Positions 15,720-24,842 of a DNA stretch of 57,757 nt are shown in pieces. Every line of letters starts with the position of its first letter. Position 1 is the stretch's first letter. The notes under the pieces were generated by a model that was not told the DNA's origin, made no database searches, and saw only the letters and a list, made by a program, of their open reading frames with translations. The stretch lies in the NCBI GenBank assembly GCA_905234795.1, contig CAJOIQ010000010.1, positions 1-57,757 of the forward strand. The letters run 5' to 3'. This DNA comes from an uncultured Bacteroidales bacterium (GTDB taxonomy: Bacteria; Bacteroidota; Bacteroidia; Bacteroidales; UBA932). Made by a program: the position numbers and the translations under genes.

Positions 15720-17375
15720 CTATCCGCCGATGAATTCGCGGATCATGGAGGTAGCGGGGATTTCGCGGTCGCTCACAGGCGTGAAGTAGTGGATGAATTT
15801 GAGGAGCCTGTGCGCCTCGGCATACTCGGCACAGTTCTGCGGCACGCTGCGCAGGATGGGCTCGGCGTGATTCTTGAGCACGGCGAACTCGATGAGGTAG
15901 GAGCTGTTGAACATCTCGTCGGCCATCTCCTGGAAAGGATAAATCCACTTTTGCTCGGCGTCCAGTACGTTCTGCCAGTTGGAAATGGATTCCCGGGCGG
16001 TGAACGCACCTTTGTTATAGTCTCTCACGATGCGGCGCAGCAGGCGATTGTCGCTGGTGGGAATCATGTTGTGGTCGTCCAGCAAGGTTCCCGTGATGGT
16101 GTTGATGAAGATGCGGAACTTGGCGCTCTCCGGAATCTGGTCTGTAAGGGCAGGATTCAGGGCGTGGATGCCTTCGATGAGCAGCAGGCTGCCTTCTTCC
16201 ATCTTGAGCACTTTTCCATTGTACTCCCGCAGGCCCGTGACAAAGTTGTACTCCGGGACAGAGACTTCCTCTCCGCCAATAAGCTTCATGATGTCCTGCT
16301 CCATCAGGGCATGGTCCACGGTGTCGAAGTTGTCGAAGTCGTAGGAGCCGTCGGGGAATTTAGGCGTTTCCACGCGGTTCACAAAGTAGTCGTCGGTACT
16401 CACGGAGATAGGCTTGAGACCACACGCCTTGAGCTGGATGGCGAGTCGCTTGCAGAAAGTGGTTTTTCCGGAAGAGGAAGGGCCGGTGATGAGCACCACC
16501 TTCAGCGGATTCTCGCAGCGGTGGCGTCGGTCGATTTCCTCGGCTATCTTTACAATCTTCTTCTCCTGGAGGGCCTCCGCTATCTGGATAAGCTCGCTGG
16601 CGCGGCCGTGCAGGAAGGCCTCATTCACATCTCCCACCGTGCTCAGGCCCATGATGATATTCCAGCGCAGGGCTTCCTTGAATATTTCAAATGTCCTGGG
16701 CTGATCCACAAAGGCGGCCAGGCGGGAAGGATCCTCGTGGGAAGGGACCTGCAGCAGAAACCCGTCGTGGTAAGGAGCGATGCCCCACACCTTCAGATAA
16801 CCCGTGGAGGGCACCAGTTTACCATAATAATAATCTACGGTATCTCCCAGCGTGTAATAGTCCGTATAGGCCTCACCGCTGGTTTCCAGCAGTTTCACTT
16901 TGTCGTCGAATCCGGCCTTGCGGAATTCCTTGAGGGCGCGGTCCGTCTGGACGTCGTAGCGATGGAAAGGCATATCCTTTTGGACCAGCTCCTTCATGCA
17001 GGCCTCCAGTTTCTGAAGATCTTCCGGCGTCACCTCGGTGCCATCGGCCTTCCTCAAATGGCAGAAATAGCCGTGGGAAATGGGATGCTCAATATAGAGC
17101 CTGGAGCCCGGGAAACAGTCTACCGTGGCCTTGTACAGCAGAAAATACAAAGAGCGGCAGTATACACGCATGCCGCTGGATTCCCGTACATCGATAAATT
17201 CGATGTCTTTGTTCTGGTACACTTTGAACTTGAGGCCCTGGGACACATTGTTCACTTTGGCCGATACAATGGGGTAGGGTCTGTGACAGTCAAATTCCTG
17301 CAGCATCTGCAGCAGGGAAGTACCTTCCGGGAAGCGTTTGCTTTCGCCCGTGTTTTTGCAGTAGACTTGTACCAT
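15720..17375 (-). CDS. Nucleoside (uridine-type) kinase with TGS and tRNA-synthetase-like N-terminal domains
   Basis: The 551-residue protein begins with a TGS-like domain (about 1-65). A segment resembling the second additional domain of threonyl/alanyl-tRNA synthetases follows (about 65-210). The rest is a phosphoribulokinase/uridine-kinase domain with Walker A 'GPSSSGKTTF' (about 295-304) and 'VSTDDYF'. This architecture is common and conserved in Bacteroidota and Firmicutes; nucleoside phosphorylation is the annotated role. It is the last gene of the 24.7-15.7 kb lipid operon, 12 bp after the acyl carrier protein. Confidence 0.85.
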   Translation of the reverse strand: MVQVYCKNTGESKRFPEGTSLLQMLQEFDCHRPYPIVSAKVNNVSQGLKFKVYQNKDIEFIDVRESSGMRVYCRSLYFLLYKATVDCFPGSRLYIEHPISHGYFCHLRKADGTEVTPEDLQKLEACMKELVQKDMPFHRYDVQTDRALKEFRKAGFDDKVKLLETSGEAYTDYYTLGDTVDYYYGKLVPSTGYLKVWGIAPYHDGFLLQVPSHEDPSRLAAFVDQPRTFEIFKEALRWNIIMGLSTVGDVNEAFLHGRASELIQIAEALQEKKIVKIAEEIDRRHRCENPLKVVLITGPSSSGKTTFCKRLAIQLKACGLKPISVSTDDYFVNRVETPKFPDGSYDFDNFDTVDHALMEQDIMKLIGGEEVSVPEYNFVTGLREYNGKVLKMEEGSLLLIEGIHALNPALTDQIPESAKFRIFINTITGTLLDDHNMIPTSDNRLLRRIVRDYNKGAFTARESISNWQNVLDAEQKWIYPFQEMADEMFNSSYLIEFAVLKNHAEPILRSVPQNCAEYAEAHRLLKFIHYFTPVSDREIPATSMIREFIGG

Positions 17376-17387
17376 GGGAGGGGAGTC

Positions 17388-17621
17388 TTAAAGTTTAATT
17401 TCTTGCTGTTCCAGATAATTGACCACGTCGGCCACGGTCTCGAAGGTGGCCAGGGCCTGATCCGGGATTACTATTCCGTACTGGTCCTCGATACGCATGA
17501 GCAGCTGAAGGATGTCCAGGGAATCGGCCCCCAGATCCTTCTTGATGAGGGATTGCGGTGTAATCTTGGAAGGGTCCAGACGAAGCTGCTTCGCCAGGAT
17601 GGTCTGCACTTTTTCAAACAT
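17388..17621 (-). CDS. acpP: Acyl carrier protein
   Basis: This 77-residue protein has the phosphopantetheine-attachment motif 'GADSLDILQLL' with Ser34 as the modified residue, and the usual acidic four-helix layout. ATG 17621 ('MFEKVQTIL') is preferred over the longer frame because it gives the standard ACP length. It follows plsX by 10 bp; ACP supplies acyl chains to PlsX. Whether it is the main ACP or a dedicated second copy cannot be told from this window. Confidence 0.88.
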   Translation of the reverse strand: MFEKVQTILAKQLRLDPSKITPQSLIKKDLGADSLDILQLLMRIEDQYGIVIPDQALATFETVADVVNYLEQQEIKL

Positions 17622-17631
17622 AAGGTAGGTT

Positions 17632-18651
17632 TTAGTCTTCGTAATGTTCGTATTTCGCGATTTCGGTTTCAATCTTGGCCGACAGGCCGGACACCTCCAT
17701 CTTGTAGGCCTGCTCGATGCATTTTTCCACCGCTACGGCCTTGGAGGATCCATGTCCCTTCACCACCACCTTGGAAGTGCCCAGGAGCACGCTGCCGCCA
17801 TAGTTCTGGTAGTTCATGAACTCCTTCATGCCGGCAAACATCTTTTTCATGAGGAGGGCTCCCAGCTTGTACAGCGTGCGGCTGTAGATTTCCTTCTTGA
17901 GCTTACCCAACAGTTCCAGGGCCGTTCCTTCGGTGGTCTTCACCAGCACGTTGCCGGAGAAACCGTCGGCCACCACCACCTGATAGTTGCCGCTCAGCAG
18001 GTCCCGGCTCTCCATATTGCCCACGAAGTTCACGGAAGAGGTCTCCTGCAGCAGCTGATAGGTCTCCCGCCGGATGTCATCTCCTTTCTCGGCCTCTTTT
18101 CCCACATTGAGCAGCGCCACGCGAGGTTTGGGCACGCCGTACACGTTCTCCATATAAAGGGACGCCATGATGGCGAACTGACGCAGATGGGCCGATGTCA
18201 CCTCTACGTTGGCACCGCTGTCGCAGATGCCCACGATACCGCCGTCCATGGTGGGGAGGATGGGACAGAAGGCCGGGCGGATGATGCCCGGAATGCGGCC
18301 CAGACGCACCAGCGTGCCGGTCACCAGGGCTCCGGTAGAGCCCGTAGAAACCATGGCGGCGATGTCGTCGCGGTCCCGCAGCATGATGATCCCTTTCATC
18401 ATGGAGGAATTGCGCTTGAGGCGAACCACATCGGTGGGTTTTTCGTCGCAGCCGATGACCTCCGGAGCATCCACAATCTCCAGTCGGGAGGCATCGTAAG
18501 CCTTGCCTTCCAGTGTCTGGCGCAGAATGGCCTCGTCTCCCGTGAGGATCACGTGCAGGTCGGGGTTCTTGGCCAGGGCGGCCAGGGCGCCGTCCACCGG
18601 AGCCTGGGGGCAGTGGTCTCCGCCGAAGCAGTCTACAATAATCTTAATCAT
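17632..18651 (-). CDS. plsX: Phosphate acyltransferase PlsX
   Basis: The 339-residue protein starts 'MIKIIVDCFGGDHCP' and keeps PlsX hallmarks: 'STGSTGALV', 'LLNVGKEAEKGDD', 'VADGFSGNV' and 'GGSVLLG'. PlsX interconverts acyl-ACP and acyl-phosphate, the first step toward lysophosphatidic acid in the PlsX/PlsY route. Its start overlaps the preceding stop by 4 bp (ATGA). Sitting downstream of FakA and FakB, it can receive acyl-phosphate made from exogenous fatty acids. Confidence 0.92.
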   Translation of the reverse strand: MIKIIVDCFGGDHCPQAPVDGALAALAKNPDLHVILTGDEAILRQTLEGKAYDASRLEIVDAPEVIGCDEKPTDVVRLKRNSSMMKGIIMLRDRDDIAAMVSTGSTGALVTGTLVRLGRIPGIIRPAFCPILPTMDGGIVGICDSGANVEVTSAHLRQFAIMASLYMENVYGVPKPRVALLNVGKEAEKGDDIRRETYQLLQETSSVNFVGNMESRDLLSGNYQVVVADGFSGNVLVKTTEGTALELLGKLKKEIYSRTLYKLGALLMKKMFAGMKEFMNYQNYGGSVLLGTSKVVVKGHGSSKAVAVEKCIEQAYKMEVSGLSAKIETEIAKYEHYED

Positions 18652-19775
18652 AGCGTTTTAACATATGAGCGGTAGCGCTTGCACTCTTCCCGCTTGAAGC
18701 GGCGCCACTGGTTAAGGATGGCGTAATTGTCTTCCAGATTCAGGTTGGTGTCGGCCCATTTGAGGCGGGGATTATCCTGCAGCATCTTCATAATGGCCAG
18801 GGAAAGGGCGCCGGATACACCCCGGTTCAGGTATTCGGGATCCACGCCCACCAGGCACAGGTCCAGGATGTCGGGGTTCTTGATGTAGTACAGAAGCTTG
18901 AGGAGGGTGAGGGGCGTGTATTTGCCGCGGGTACCCACCAGCGCAGGAGCCAGGCCGGGGAAAGACAGGCCGAAGCAGACGATTTTTTCGTTCTGGTCCA
19001 GGATGACGGCCGTATGCTTGGGGCTGATGACCATGGCGAAGTTTTCCAGCACCAGCTTACGCATGCCCTGGGTGAAGGGGACCGTGCCGTACAGCCCTTC
19101 ATAAGAGACGTCAAGCAGGTCAAAGATACCGTCGGCATATTTCTTCAGCAGGTCCGGTCCGCTTTTGGCCGTTCCGTAATGCAGTTTATAGCGCTTGAAG
19201 ATAAAGGCTACCAACTGTTCCATTTCCAGGAAGGACTCCTGGTTCTCGGGGCCGTACAGACGGCTGGCCGTCCAGTCAATCTCCTTCCTGTATCCCAGGG
19301 CCTCCACGTGGTCCTTATAATAGCTGAAATTGTAGTTTTCCTCAAAGGTGGCAGGCTCTTCAAAGCCCTCTACCAGCATGCCCTCGCGCTCCAGGTCGGA
19401 GAAATTGAGCGGCCCCACCACGGTGTCCATTCCCTTGGCCCGGGCCCATTCTTCGGCCGTGGCAAAAAGGGCTCTGGAGACTTCCAGGTCGTCAATGGCG
19501 TCAAAACGGCAAAAACGGCAGCGTTTTTCTCCGTTCTTGGCGTTGGCGTCCTTCTGGATAATGCACTGGATGCGGCCGGCGGGAACGCCGTCCTTATAGG
19601 CCACAAAAAAAGTCCATTCACAGCTGTCCCTGTATACATAATCCTTGCGGAACATCTTGCGCTCATCGGCATACAGCGGCGGCACAAAATAGGGATTTCC
19701 CTTGTACAGGTCCAGTGCAAAGTTCAGAAAGACTTTCTGCTCCTTCCTGGTCTTTACTTCTTTGACTTCAATCAT
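18648..19775 (-). CDS. GNAT-like acetyltransferase family protein
   Basis: The 375-residue protein from ATG 19775 ('MIEVKEVKTRKEQ') resembles a large uncharacterised Bacteroidota family with weak GNAT features: 'NPYFVPPLYADERKMF', 'VVGPLNFSD' and, near the C-terminus, 'VDPEYLNRGVSGAL' in the acetyl-CoA-binding region. No signal peptide. It is embedded between FakB and PlsX with tiny spacings, so a role in lipid or acyl metabolism is plausible but inferred. Confidence 0.7.
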   Translation of the reverse strand: MIEVKEVKTRKEQKVFLNFALDLYKGNPYFVPPLYADERKMFRKDYVYRDSCEWTFFVAYKDGVPAGRIQCIIQKDANAKNGEKRCRFCRFDAIDDLEVSRALFATAEEWARAKGMDTVVGPLNFSDLEREGMLVEGFEEPATFEENYNFSYYKDHVEALGYRKEIDWTASRLYGPENQESFLEMEQLVAFIFKRYKLHYGTAKSGPDLLKKYADGIFDLLDVSYEGLYGTVPFTQGMRKLVLENFAMVISPKHTAVILDQNEKIVCFGLSFPGLAPALVGTRGKYTPLTLLKLLYYIKNPDILDLCLVGVDPEYLNRGVSGALSLAIMKMLQDNPRLKWADTNLNLEDNYAILNQWRRFKREECKRYRSYVKTL

Positions 19776-19776
19776 A

Positions 19777-20643
19777 TTACCTGTGTTTGGCGTGGAAACA
19801 GACGCCCACACCGTTGGGGCCGCAGTGGCTGCCGGCGGTGGGATTCACGTCCACAAAGACGATATCCTGCTTGCCGTACTTGTTCTCGATCATGGAGGCA
19901 ATGTTGCGGGCTATTTCGGGAGAATCGGTATGGCCGATGCAGATGCGGTGCTTCTCCAGATCTTCTCCCAGTACTCCTACTTTGTCCACCAGATAGGTCA
20001 CGGCATTGAGCCGGCCCTTGGCCGTACCCACGGAAACCATCTTGCCCTCCTGGCTCATGTGGATGAGGGGACGCACGCCGATAAGGGTGCCCATGGTGGC
20101 CGCCAGGCCGCTCACACGGCCGCTGCGACGGAAGAATTTGAGGTCGTCGGCAAAGAAATACATGGCAAACTTGTCCACTTCGGTCTTGGCCCATTCCAGG
20201 ATTTCGTCCAGCGTTTTGCCAGCCTTCACCAGGTCTCCCACTTCCCGCACAATGGCGTAACTGATGGTGGTAATGCCCTTGGTATCAATCTCCTCGAAGC
20301 GGGCTTTGGGATAATCGGCCTTGAGCTCGGCAACAGCCTGGTCCATGGCATCGAAGGTATTGGTCATGGCCCGGGAGAAATGGACATACAGGATTTCGTT
20401 GCCTTCTATGAAATCCTTGATGAAATAGTTCTTGTACTGATCCTTGGAGATGGCACTGGTGGTGGGTAGGACGCCTCCACGCAGTACATCATAAAAGGCA
20501 TGCGCATCGAAGGTCTTGAAGTCCACGTAGGGATAGGTGGTCTTGGCGTCGATGCTGTAAGGCATGGAAATGAGTTTGTAACCGTACTCCGCAGCAAGTT
20601 CCGGGGTAAAATCGGTGTCAGTGTCGGTGTAAAGTTTTAACAT
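19777..20643 (-). CDS. DegV-family fatty-acid-binding protein (FakB-like)
   Basis: The 288-residue DegV protein begins 'MLKLYTDTDTDFTPEL', has the 'PTTSAIS' region that contacts the fatty-acid carboxylate, and the conserved 'FFRRSGRVSGLAATMGTLIGVRPLIH' stretch. FakB proteins present a bound fatty acid to the kinase FakA. The gene overlaps the FakA-like gene by 7 bp, the classic partner arrangement in one operon. Confidence 0.85.
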   Translation of the reverse strand: MLKLYTDTDTDFTPELAAEYGYKLISMPYSIDAKTTYPYVDFKTFDAHAFYDVLRGGVLPTTSAISKDQYKNYFIKDFIEGNEILYVHFSRAMTNTFDAMDQAVAELKADYPKARFEEIDTKGITTISYAIVREVGDLVKAGKTLDEILEWAKTEVDKFAMYFFADDLKFFRRSGRVSGLAATMGTLIGVRPLIHMSQEGKMVSVGTAKGRLNAVTYLVDKVGVLGEDLEKHRICIGHTDSPEIARNIASMIENKYGKQDIVFVDVNPTAGSHCGPNGVGVCFHAKHR

Positions 20644-22247
20644 AATACAAGGATATAATCATATACGGGCTGTCCACCGTCCAGAAGGATGACTTCTGTC
20701 ATGGGACAGGCTTTTTCCAATTCATTTTTAAGCCGGGCGGCTTCGTCGGCGGGAGCATCGGCCCCGGAGAGCAGGATGAGGATGTCGGACGCTCCGGCAT
20801 TCAGTTTTTGGGCCAAGTCCAGTACGGCATCTTTCCGGCTGTCCTTTGCCGTGAGGATTTCCTTGCCGCTGAAGCCCAGGTATTGCCCGGTCCTGGCCTG
20901 GTCGGTGTCCCGGATGGCGCGGGAGATGGATCCTGTGGTAACGGATGCGGCCGCGGCTTTGAGGGTTTCCACCAGCTGGTCCAGGGGCTGGTCGGTGTCC
21001 AGATTGGCCAGGGCATAATAGCCTTCTCCCAGGGTTTTTGTGGGGATGACCACAATCCGGGAGTCTTTGTACAAATCGGCCGCCTGGTTGGCTGTGAGGA
21101 TGATGTTGCTGTTGTTGGGGAACACCAGGATGACATCGGCATTCACGGCGTCAAACGCCTCCAGAAAGCGCTCCACGGAGGGGTTCATGGTCTGGCCACC
21201 CTCAATCACCTGGTCCACGCCCATTTCCATAAAGGCGGCGGTGAGACCCCGGCCGGCGGCGACAGTCACCAGGCCCATGGGCTTGCGAGCGCGTTTGAAA
21301 CGCTGGTCCATATGGTTCTCGTGGTGCTGCAGGGTCATATTCTCTACCTTGATGGTGAGGAATTCGCCCCACTCCCGGCACTTGGTAAGGATGGCACCGG
21401 GGTCCTTGGTGTGCACGTGCACCTTGATGATGCTGCCGTCCCGGAAGAATACCAGGGAATCTCCCCGGGAGGCCAGCCAGTCATGGATCACGGACTCGTC
21501 AAAAGCGTCCAGGTCCACCTTGCAGCGCTGCAGACGCAGCAGGAATTCGGTGCAGTAGCCGAATTCCAGGACGCTGTCCTCGGTGAAGGCGTCGAAGTCC
21601 ACGGAAGGATGAGATTTCTCCACTCCGCCTTGGGCTTCGGTCGAAATGACAGCGGGGGTCTCTCCGTGCAGGGCGGCACGCATGCCCTCGGCGATACACA
21701 GGAGGCCTGCGCCGCCGCTGTCCACTACGCCGGCCTTTTTGAGCACGTCCAGGAGCTCCGGCGTGTGCTGGAGGGAAAGGTCCATGCCGGCGATCCAAAG
21801 GTCGAAGTATTCTTCCAGGCTGATGGAGCCCTTGGCCGCCTCCACGCCTTCCCTCAGCACGGTGAGGATGGTTCCTTCTACAGGCTGCGAGACAGCGTGA
21901 TAGGCCTCGGACACCGCCGCCTGCATGGCTTCGGCAAAAGCCGGGCAATCGGCCTCCTTAAGGCCTTTGAATCCTTTGGACAGGCCTGCAAAGATGCGGG
22001 AAAGGATGACGCCGGAATTGCCCCTGGCCCCCATCAGCATACCCTTGGAGACAGCATCGGCCGTTTCTCCAAGAGTGGGCATGATGGCGGCGTGGCAGCC
22101 GGCTTCCATGGTCATATACATATTGTCGCCGGTGTCGCCGTCGGGAATAGGGAACACGTTGAGGTCGTTGATGGCCCCACGGTCCTGCGCCAGACGGGCG
22201 GCACCGCCGCGAATTAAGTTCAGGTATAGTTCGGAGTTCAGGTTCAT
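20637..22247 (-). CDS. Fatty-acid kinase FakA-like (DAK2/DhaL domain) protein
   Basis: The 536-residue protein has the DhaL-type ATP-binding motif 'PDGDTGDN' (35-42) and 'GARGNSGVILS' in domain 1 (about 1-195), then the middle and C-terminal FakA-like domains. Length fits FakA (about 550). FakA phosphorylates fatty acids bound to FakB, yielding acyl-phosphate. Residues about 199-212, in the linker after the DhaL domain, are encoded by a GTCAT-type palindromic repeat (21611-21652) that has stayed in frame. It overlaps the MMPL gene by 4 bp. Confidence 0.85.
   Translation of the reverse strand: MNLNSELYLNLIRGGAARLAQDRGAINDLNVFPIPDGDTGDNMYMTMEAGCHAAIMPTLGETADAVSKGMLMGARGNSGVILSRIFAGLSKGFKGLKEADCPAFAEAMQAAVSEAYHAVSQPVEGTILTVLREGVEAAKGSISLEEYFDLWIAGMDLSLQHTPELLDVLKKAGVVDSGGAGLLCIAEGMRAALHGETPAVISTEAQGGVEKSHPSVDFDAFTEDSVLEFGYCTEFLLRLQRCKVDLDAFDESVIHDWLASRGDSLVFFRDGSIIKVHVHTKDPGAILTKCREWGEFLTIKVENMTLQHHENHMDQRFKRARKPMGLVTVAAGRGLTAAFMEMGVDQVIEGGQTMNPSVERFLEAFDAVNADVILVFPNNSNIILTANQAADLYKDSRIVVIPTKTLGEGYYALANLDTDQPLDQLVETLKAAAASVTTGSISRAIRDTDQARTGQYLGFSGKEILTAKDSRKDAVLDLAQKLNAGASDILILLSGADAPADEAARLKNELEKACPMTEVILLDGGQPVYDYILVLC
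21611..21652 (-). repeat. GTCAT-type palindromic repeat inside the FakA-like gene
   Basis: Read on the minus strand it runs GTCATTTCGACCGAAGC...GGAGTGGAGAAATCTC, the layout of dispersed Bacteroidota repeats. It encodes 'AVISTEAQGGVEKS' between two domains. A diverged relative lies in the PreA gene at 52167. Confidence 0.7.
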
Positions 22248-24727
22248 TCGGGAATACGGAAAGTTTTGCGGAAGAAAGGTATCTTCACCAACTTACGGAA
22301 AATCCACGGCTGCAGCGAATACGTGATGAGGATGGTGGAAGCCATGCCGATGAGCGTAATGAGACCGATGGAATGGATGGACGGATGCGTGGCGAAGATG
22401 AGGGAGAAAATGACGATACCCAGCACCAGCGCACTGTAGACGATAGCCACTTTATGGTATTCCAGCATGGAATTCTCTCCCGTCCTGGCCTCGGCCAGCA
22501 ACCCTTCCATCACAAATATACTGTAGTCTACGCCAATGCCGTACACAAAGGTGGCGATGACAATGTTAATCAGGTTGAATTCCAGCCCCAGCAGCGCCAT
22601 GAAGCCCTGCATCACATACCAGGACACGAACATGGGCAGGAAAGCGATAAGGGATATCCAGATGTTGCGGAAACTGATCAGCAGTACCAGCAGCACAAAC
22701 AGACTGGAAATCCACAGGGTGGTGCTGAAGTCGTCGTGCACCACTTCCACCAGGTCCCGGCAATAATAGAAGGGCTCCAGGACAAAGATATGGGGCAGGG
22801 CAGTGAGGCATGCCCACACGGTTTCCTGATCCTTGGGCTCATAGGCAACGTCCGTGAACACCATGTATCGGCCATTCTCCTGCCGTTCCACATAATTGGA
22901 GAGCAGTCCCTGGGGGATAACGCCGGACTCAAAAAGGTTGCCGGGCTCATACTTGGCCGTAATGATGTTCAGGAAGGGATCGAACAGATTGTAAGGCAGG
23001 CTGTTGTCGTGGGCGGCGGAACCCAGGTCCCGCTTGAGGCGGGCCACCCGCTGCTTGCTCCAGAAACGGTTCCATGCGCCGATGCGGACTTTCTGGTCAT
23101 GTGTAGATTGCATCAGCAGCCGGGTAACGGGGCTGTAGGCCTTGACCAGGCCGGCCTGCTGCAGGGAATCCAGGACAGGGAAGAGGTCCTTGTTATAATC
23201 CAGGGCTGCATCCAGGCTGTTGTTGTCCCATGCGGCAAAGTAGATATGGCCGTAGCCGTCGGCATTGGTACGGTTGTACAGTTCGGTGCTTTCTACCAGT
23301 TCGGGGTCGTCGTAATCCAGATTGCGAAGATCGCTGTCGAATCTGACGCGGGAACTGAAGACAACGCCCACCACAATGACCACCAGGAGCGTGCCGATTA
23401 TCCATTTGTTGCGGTCCCAGGGAAGCCGGTTGATGCGTTCGATGAGCGGGAAACCGTGATTGCGCTTATACTTGATTTGGCTGGGCTTGAGGAAGTGGGG
23501 AAGGAACACCAGTACAAAGAAGGTGTTACCCAGCAGGGCCAGGGTGGCGAACAGGCCGAAGTCCCGGAGGAGGTCGCTCTCTGTGAACAGCAGGCCCATG
23601 AAGGCGCCCACGGTGGTGATGCAGCCCAGGACAACGGGTGTGCTCTCGTCACGGAGCATTTTCTCCACATCTCCCACATAATAGAAATGGATGAGCACGT
23701 GCACGCAGTAGCTGATGGCTACGCCCAGGATAATGGCCCCCAGCCCCATGGCCATCAGGGACATATAGCCCTTAATCCAGTACATGCACGCCATAGAAAA
23801 GATGGAGCCATAGAGGACCGGCAGGATCTGATGCAGGATGAAGCTCAGGTGGCGGAAGCTGAACATCATGATGAGCAGAATGAGGAGCAGGGACAGGCCC
23901 ACGGTCCAAACCAGATCCCGCTTGATGGTACCGGCATTGGATACGCTACCCTGAGGATTGCCGTGTACCAGCACCCGCATGTCGGGATGGGAAGCCTCAT
24001 ACTCTTTCTGGCATTTTTTGATGAGATTCACAAGCCGGGTGGCCTTCCCGGAATTGGTAGAAGGGAAAGACGGGGCTACAAAAGCCAGGGCAACACTCTT
24101 GTCCATGCAGAAGAAATGGCCGTCCAGCATGTTGAAACCGCCCATCATGCCTTCGGCTCCCAAGAATTCATTCAGGAACAGGCTGCGGATGTTGAGCGGG
24201 TCCATGGTGACCATCTGGGTGTCGTCTCCGGTCTCGTCTTCCATGATGAGGTGGGCGTTTTCCACCATTTGGGCCGATATGGCCTCCCGTGTCGTGACCT
24301 TTTCCAGGGCAGCGTACCAGGAGGTGTCCACAAAGGAAGGGAGATGCTCCAGGCCGAATTCCATGGCACCCATGGCCGAATTCAGGTCCAGCGATGCCAG
24401 CACGCCGGAAATGTAGTGCGTGGCCGAATCCCTTTCTTCCAGCATGTTGCAGAATTCCTCCACCGCATTGCCCAGCAGCAGGGGATTCACCGGGTTCAGG
24501 CTGTCCCGGGACGTAACCTGAACAAAGATTTTGTCGATGAGTTCAATGTCGCTGAAAGCCACTTCGTTGGCGCCGGACGAGCGCGGCAGCAACTTCATAA
24601 TGTCTTCCTCGAAGCGCAATTTGGCTCCAAACCAGCCAAATACAAGCGTACTGGCCACCAGTAACGCCCACATGAGGGATTTATGGCCCCGGAAGAAATG
24701 ATATATCGGCAGAAAAACCCTGTGCAT
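22244..24727 (-). CDS. RND/MMPL-family lipid exporter-like protein
   Basis: The 827-residue protein has an N-terminal membrane span, a large periplasmic loop, five more spans ('WTVGLSLLLILLIMMF...'), then a second repeat of the same plan, the 12-span RND layout. It is shorter than drug-efflux RND pumps and matches the MMPL group that moves lipids or lipid-linked molecules to the outer envelope. As first gene of the operon with FakA, FakB, PlsX and ACP it points to lipid transport; the cargo is unknown. Confidence 0.85.
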   Translation of the reverse strand: MHRVFLPIYHFFRGHKSLMWALLVASTLVFGWFGAKLRFEEDIMKLLPRSSGANEVAFSDIELIDKIFVQVTSRDSLNPVNPLLLGNAVEEFCNMLEERDSATHYISGVLASLDLNSAMGAMEFGLEHLPSFVDTSWYAALEKVTTREAISAQMVENAHLIMEDETGDDTQMVTMDPLNIRSLFLNEFLGAEGMMGGFNMLDGHFFCMDKSVALAFVAPSFPSTNSGKATRLVNLIKKCQKEYEASHPDMRVLVHGNPQGSVSNAGTIKRDLVWTVGLSLLLILLIMMFSFRHLSFILHQILPVLYGSIFSMACMYWIKGYMSLMAMGLGAIILGVAISYCVHVLIHFYYVGDVEKMLRDESTPVVLGCITTVGAFMGLLFTESDLLRDFGLFATLALLGNTFFVLVFLPHFLKPSQIKYKRNHGFPLIERINRLPWDRNKWIIGTLLVVIVVGVVFSSRVRFDSDLRNLDYDDPELVESTELYNRTNADGYGHIYFAAWDNNSLDAALDYNKDLFPVLDSLQQAGLVKAYSPVTRLLMQSTHDQKVRIGAWNRFWSKQRVARLKRDLGSAAHDNSLPYNLFDPFLNIITAKYEPGNLFESGVIPQGLLSNYVERQENGRYMVFTDVAYEPKDQETVWACLTALPHIFVLEPFYYCRDLVEVVHDDFSTTLWISSLFVLLVLLISFRNIWISLIAFLPMFVSWYVMQGFMALLGLEFNLINIVIATFVYGIGVDYSIFVMEGLLAEARTGENSMLEYHKVAIVYSALVLGIVIFSLIFATHPSIHSIGLITLIGMASTILITYSLQPWIFRKLVKIPFFRKTFRIPE

Positions 24728-24737
24728 GCTGCTTGCT

Positions 24738-24762
24738 TGTAAAATTGTATTTTACAAATATA
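24738..24762 (-). promoter_or_regulatory. Promoter and perfect dyad operator of the lipid operon
   Basis: CAAATATA at 24755-24762 reads TATATTTG on the minus strand (TAnnTTTG). A perfect 8-3-8 palindrome, TGTAAAAT-TGT-ATTTTACA (24738-24756), overlaps its downstream edge and ends 10 bp before the start codon at 24727. A protein bound there would block transcription start. No regulator gene is adjacent. Confidence 0.65.
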
Positions 24763-24784
24763 CATATTTTTTCCCATTTGGCCA

Positions 24785-24817
24785 CAAAAAAGCCCCGTCC
24801 GGTGTCCGGACGGGGCT
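24785..24817 (-). terminator. Intrinsic terminator after adk
   Basis: AGCCCCGTCCGG and CCGGACGGGGCT (24791-24817) form a 12-bp stem with a 3-nt loop. On the minus strand it is followed by a T-run (A-run at 24786-24790). Confidence 0.9.
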
Positions 24818-24842
24818 CACTCATCAATGGTTTGAGCCGCAG

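Noticed and set aside
15789..17819. Very long plus-strand open frame (676 codons) opposite the nucleoside kinase
   Set aside because: It is antisense to well-recognised genes (kinase, ACP, PlsX); no motif is visible and its composition follows from GC-rich codon positions of the real genes.
22373..24664. 763-codon plus-strand open frame opposite the MMPL gene
   Set aside because: Antisense shadow of a clear membrane transporter; His/Gln/Gly-rich with no recognisable domain.
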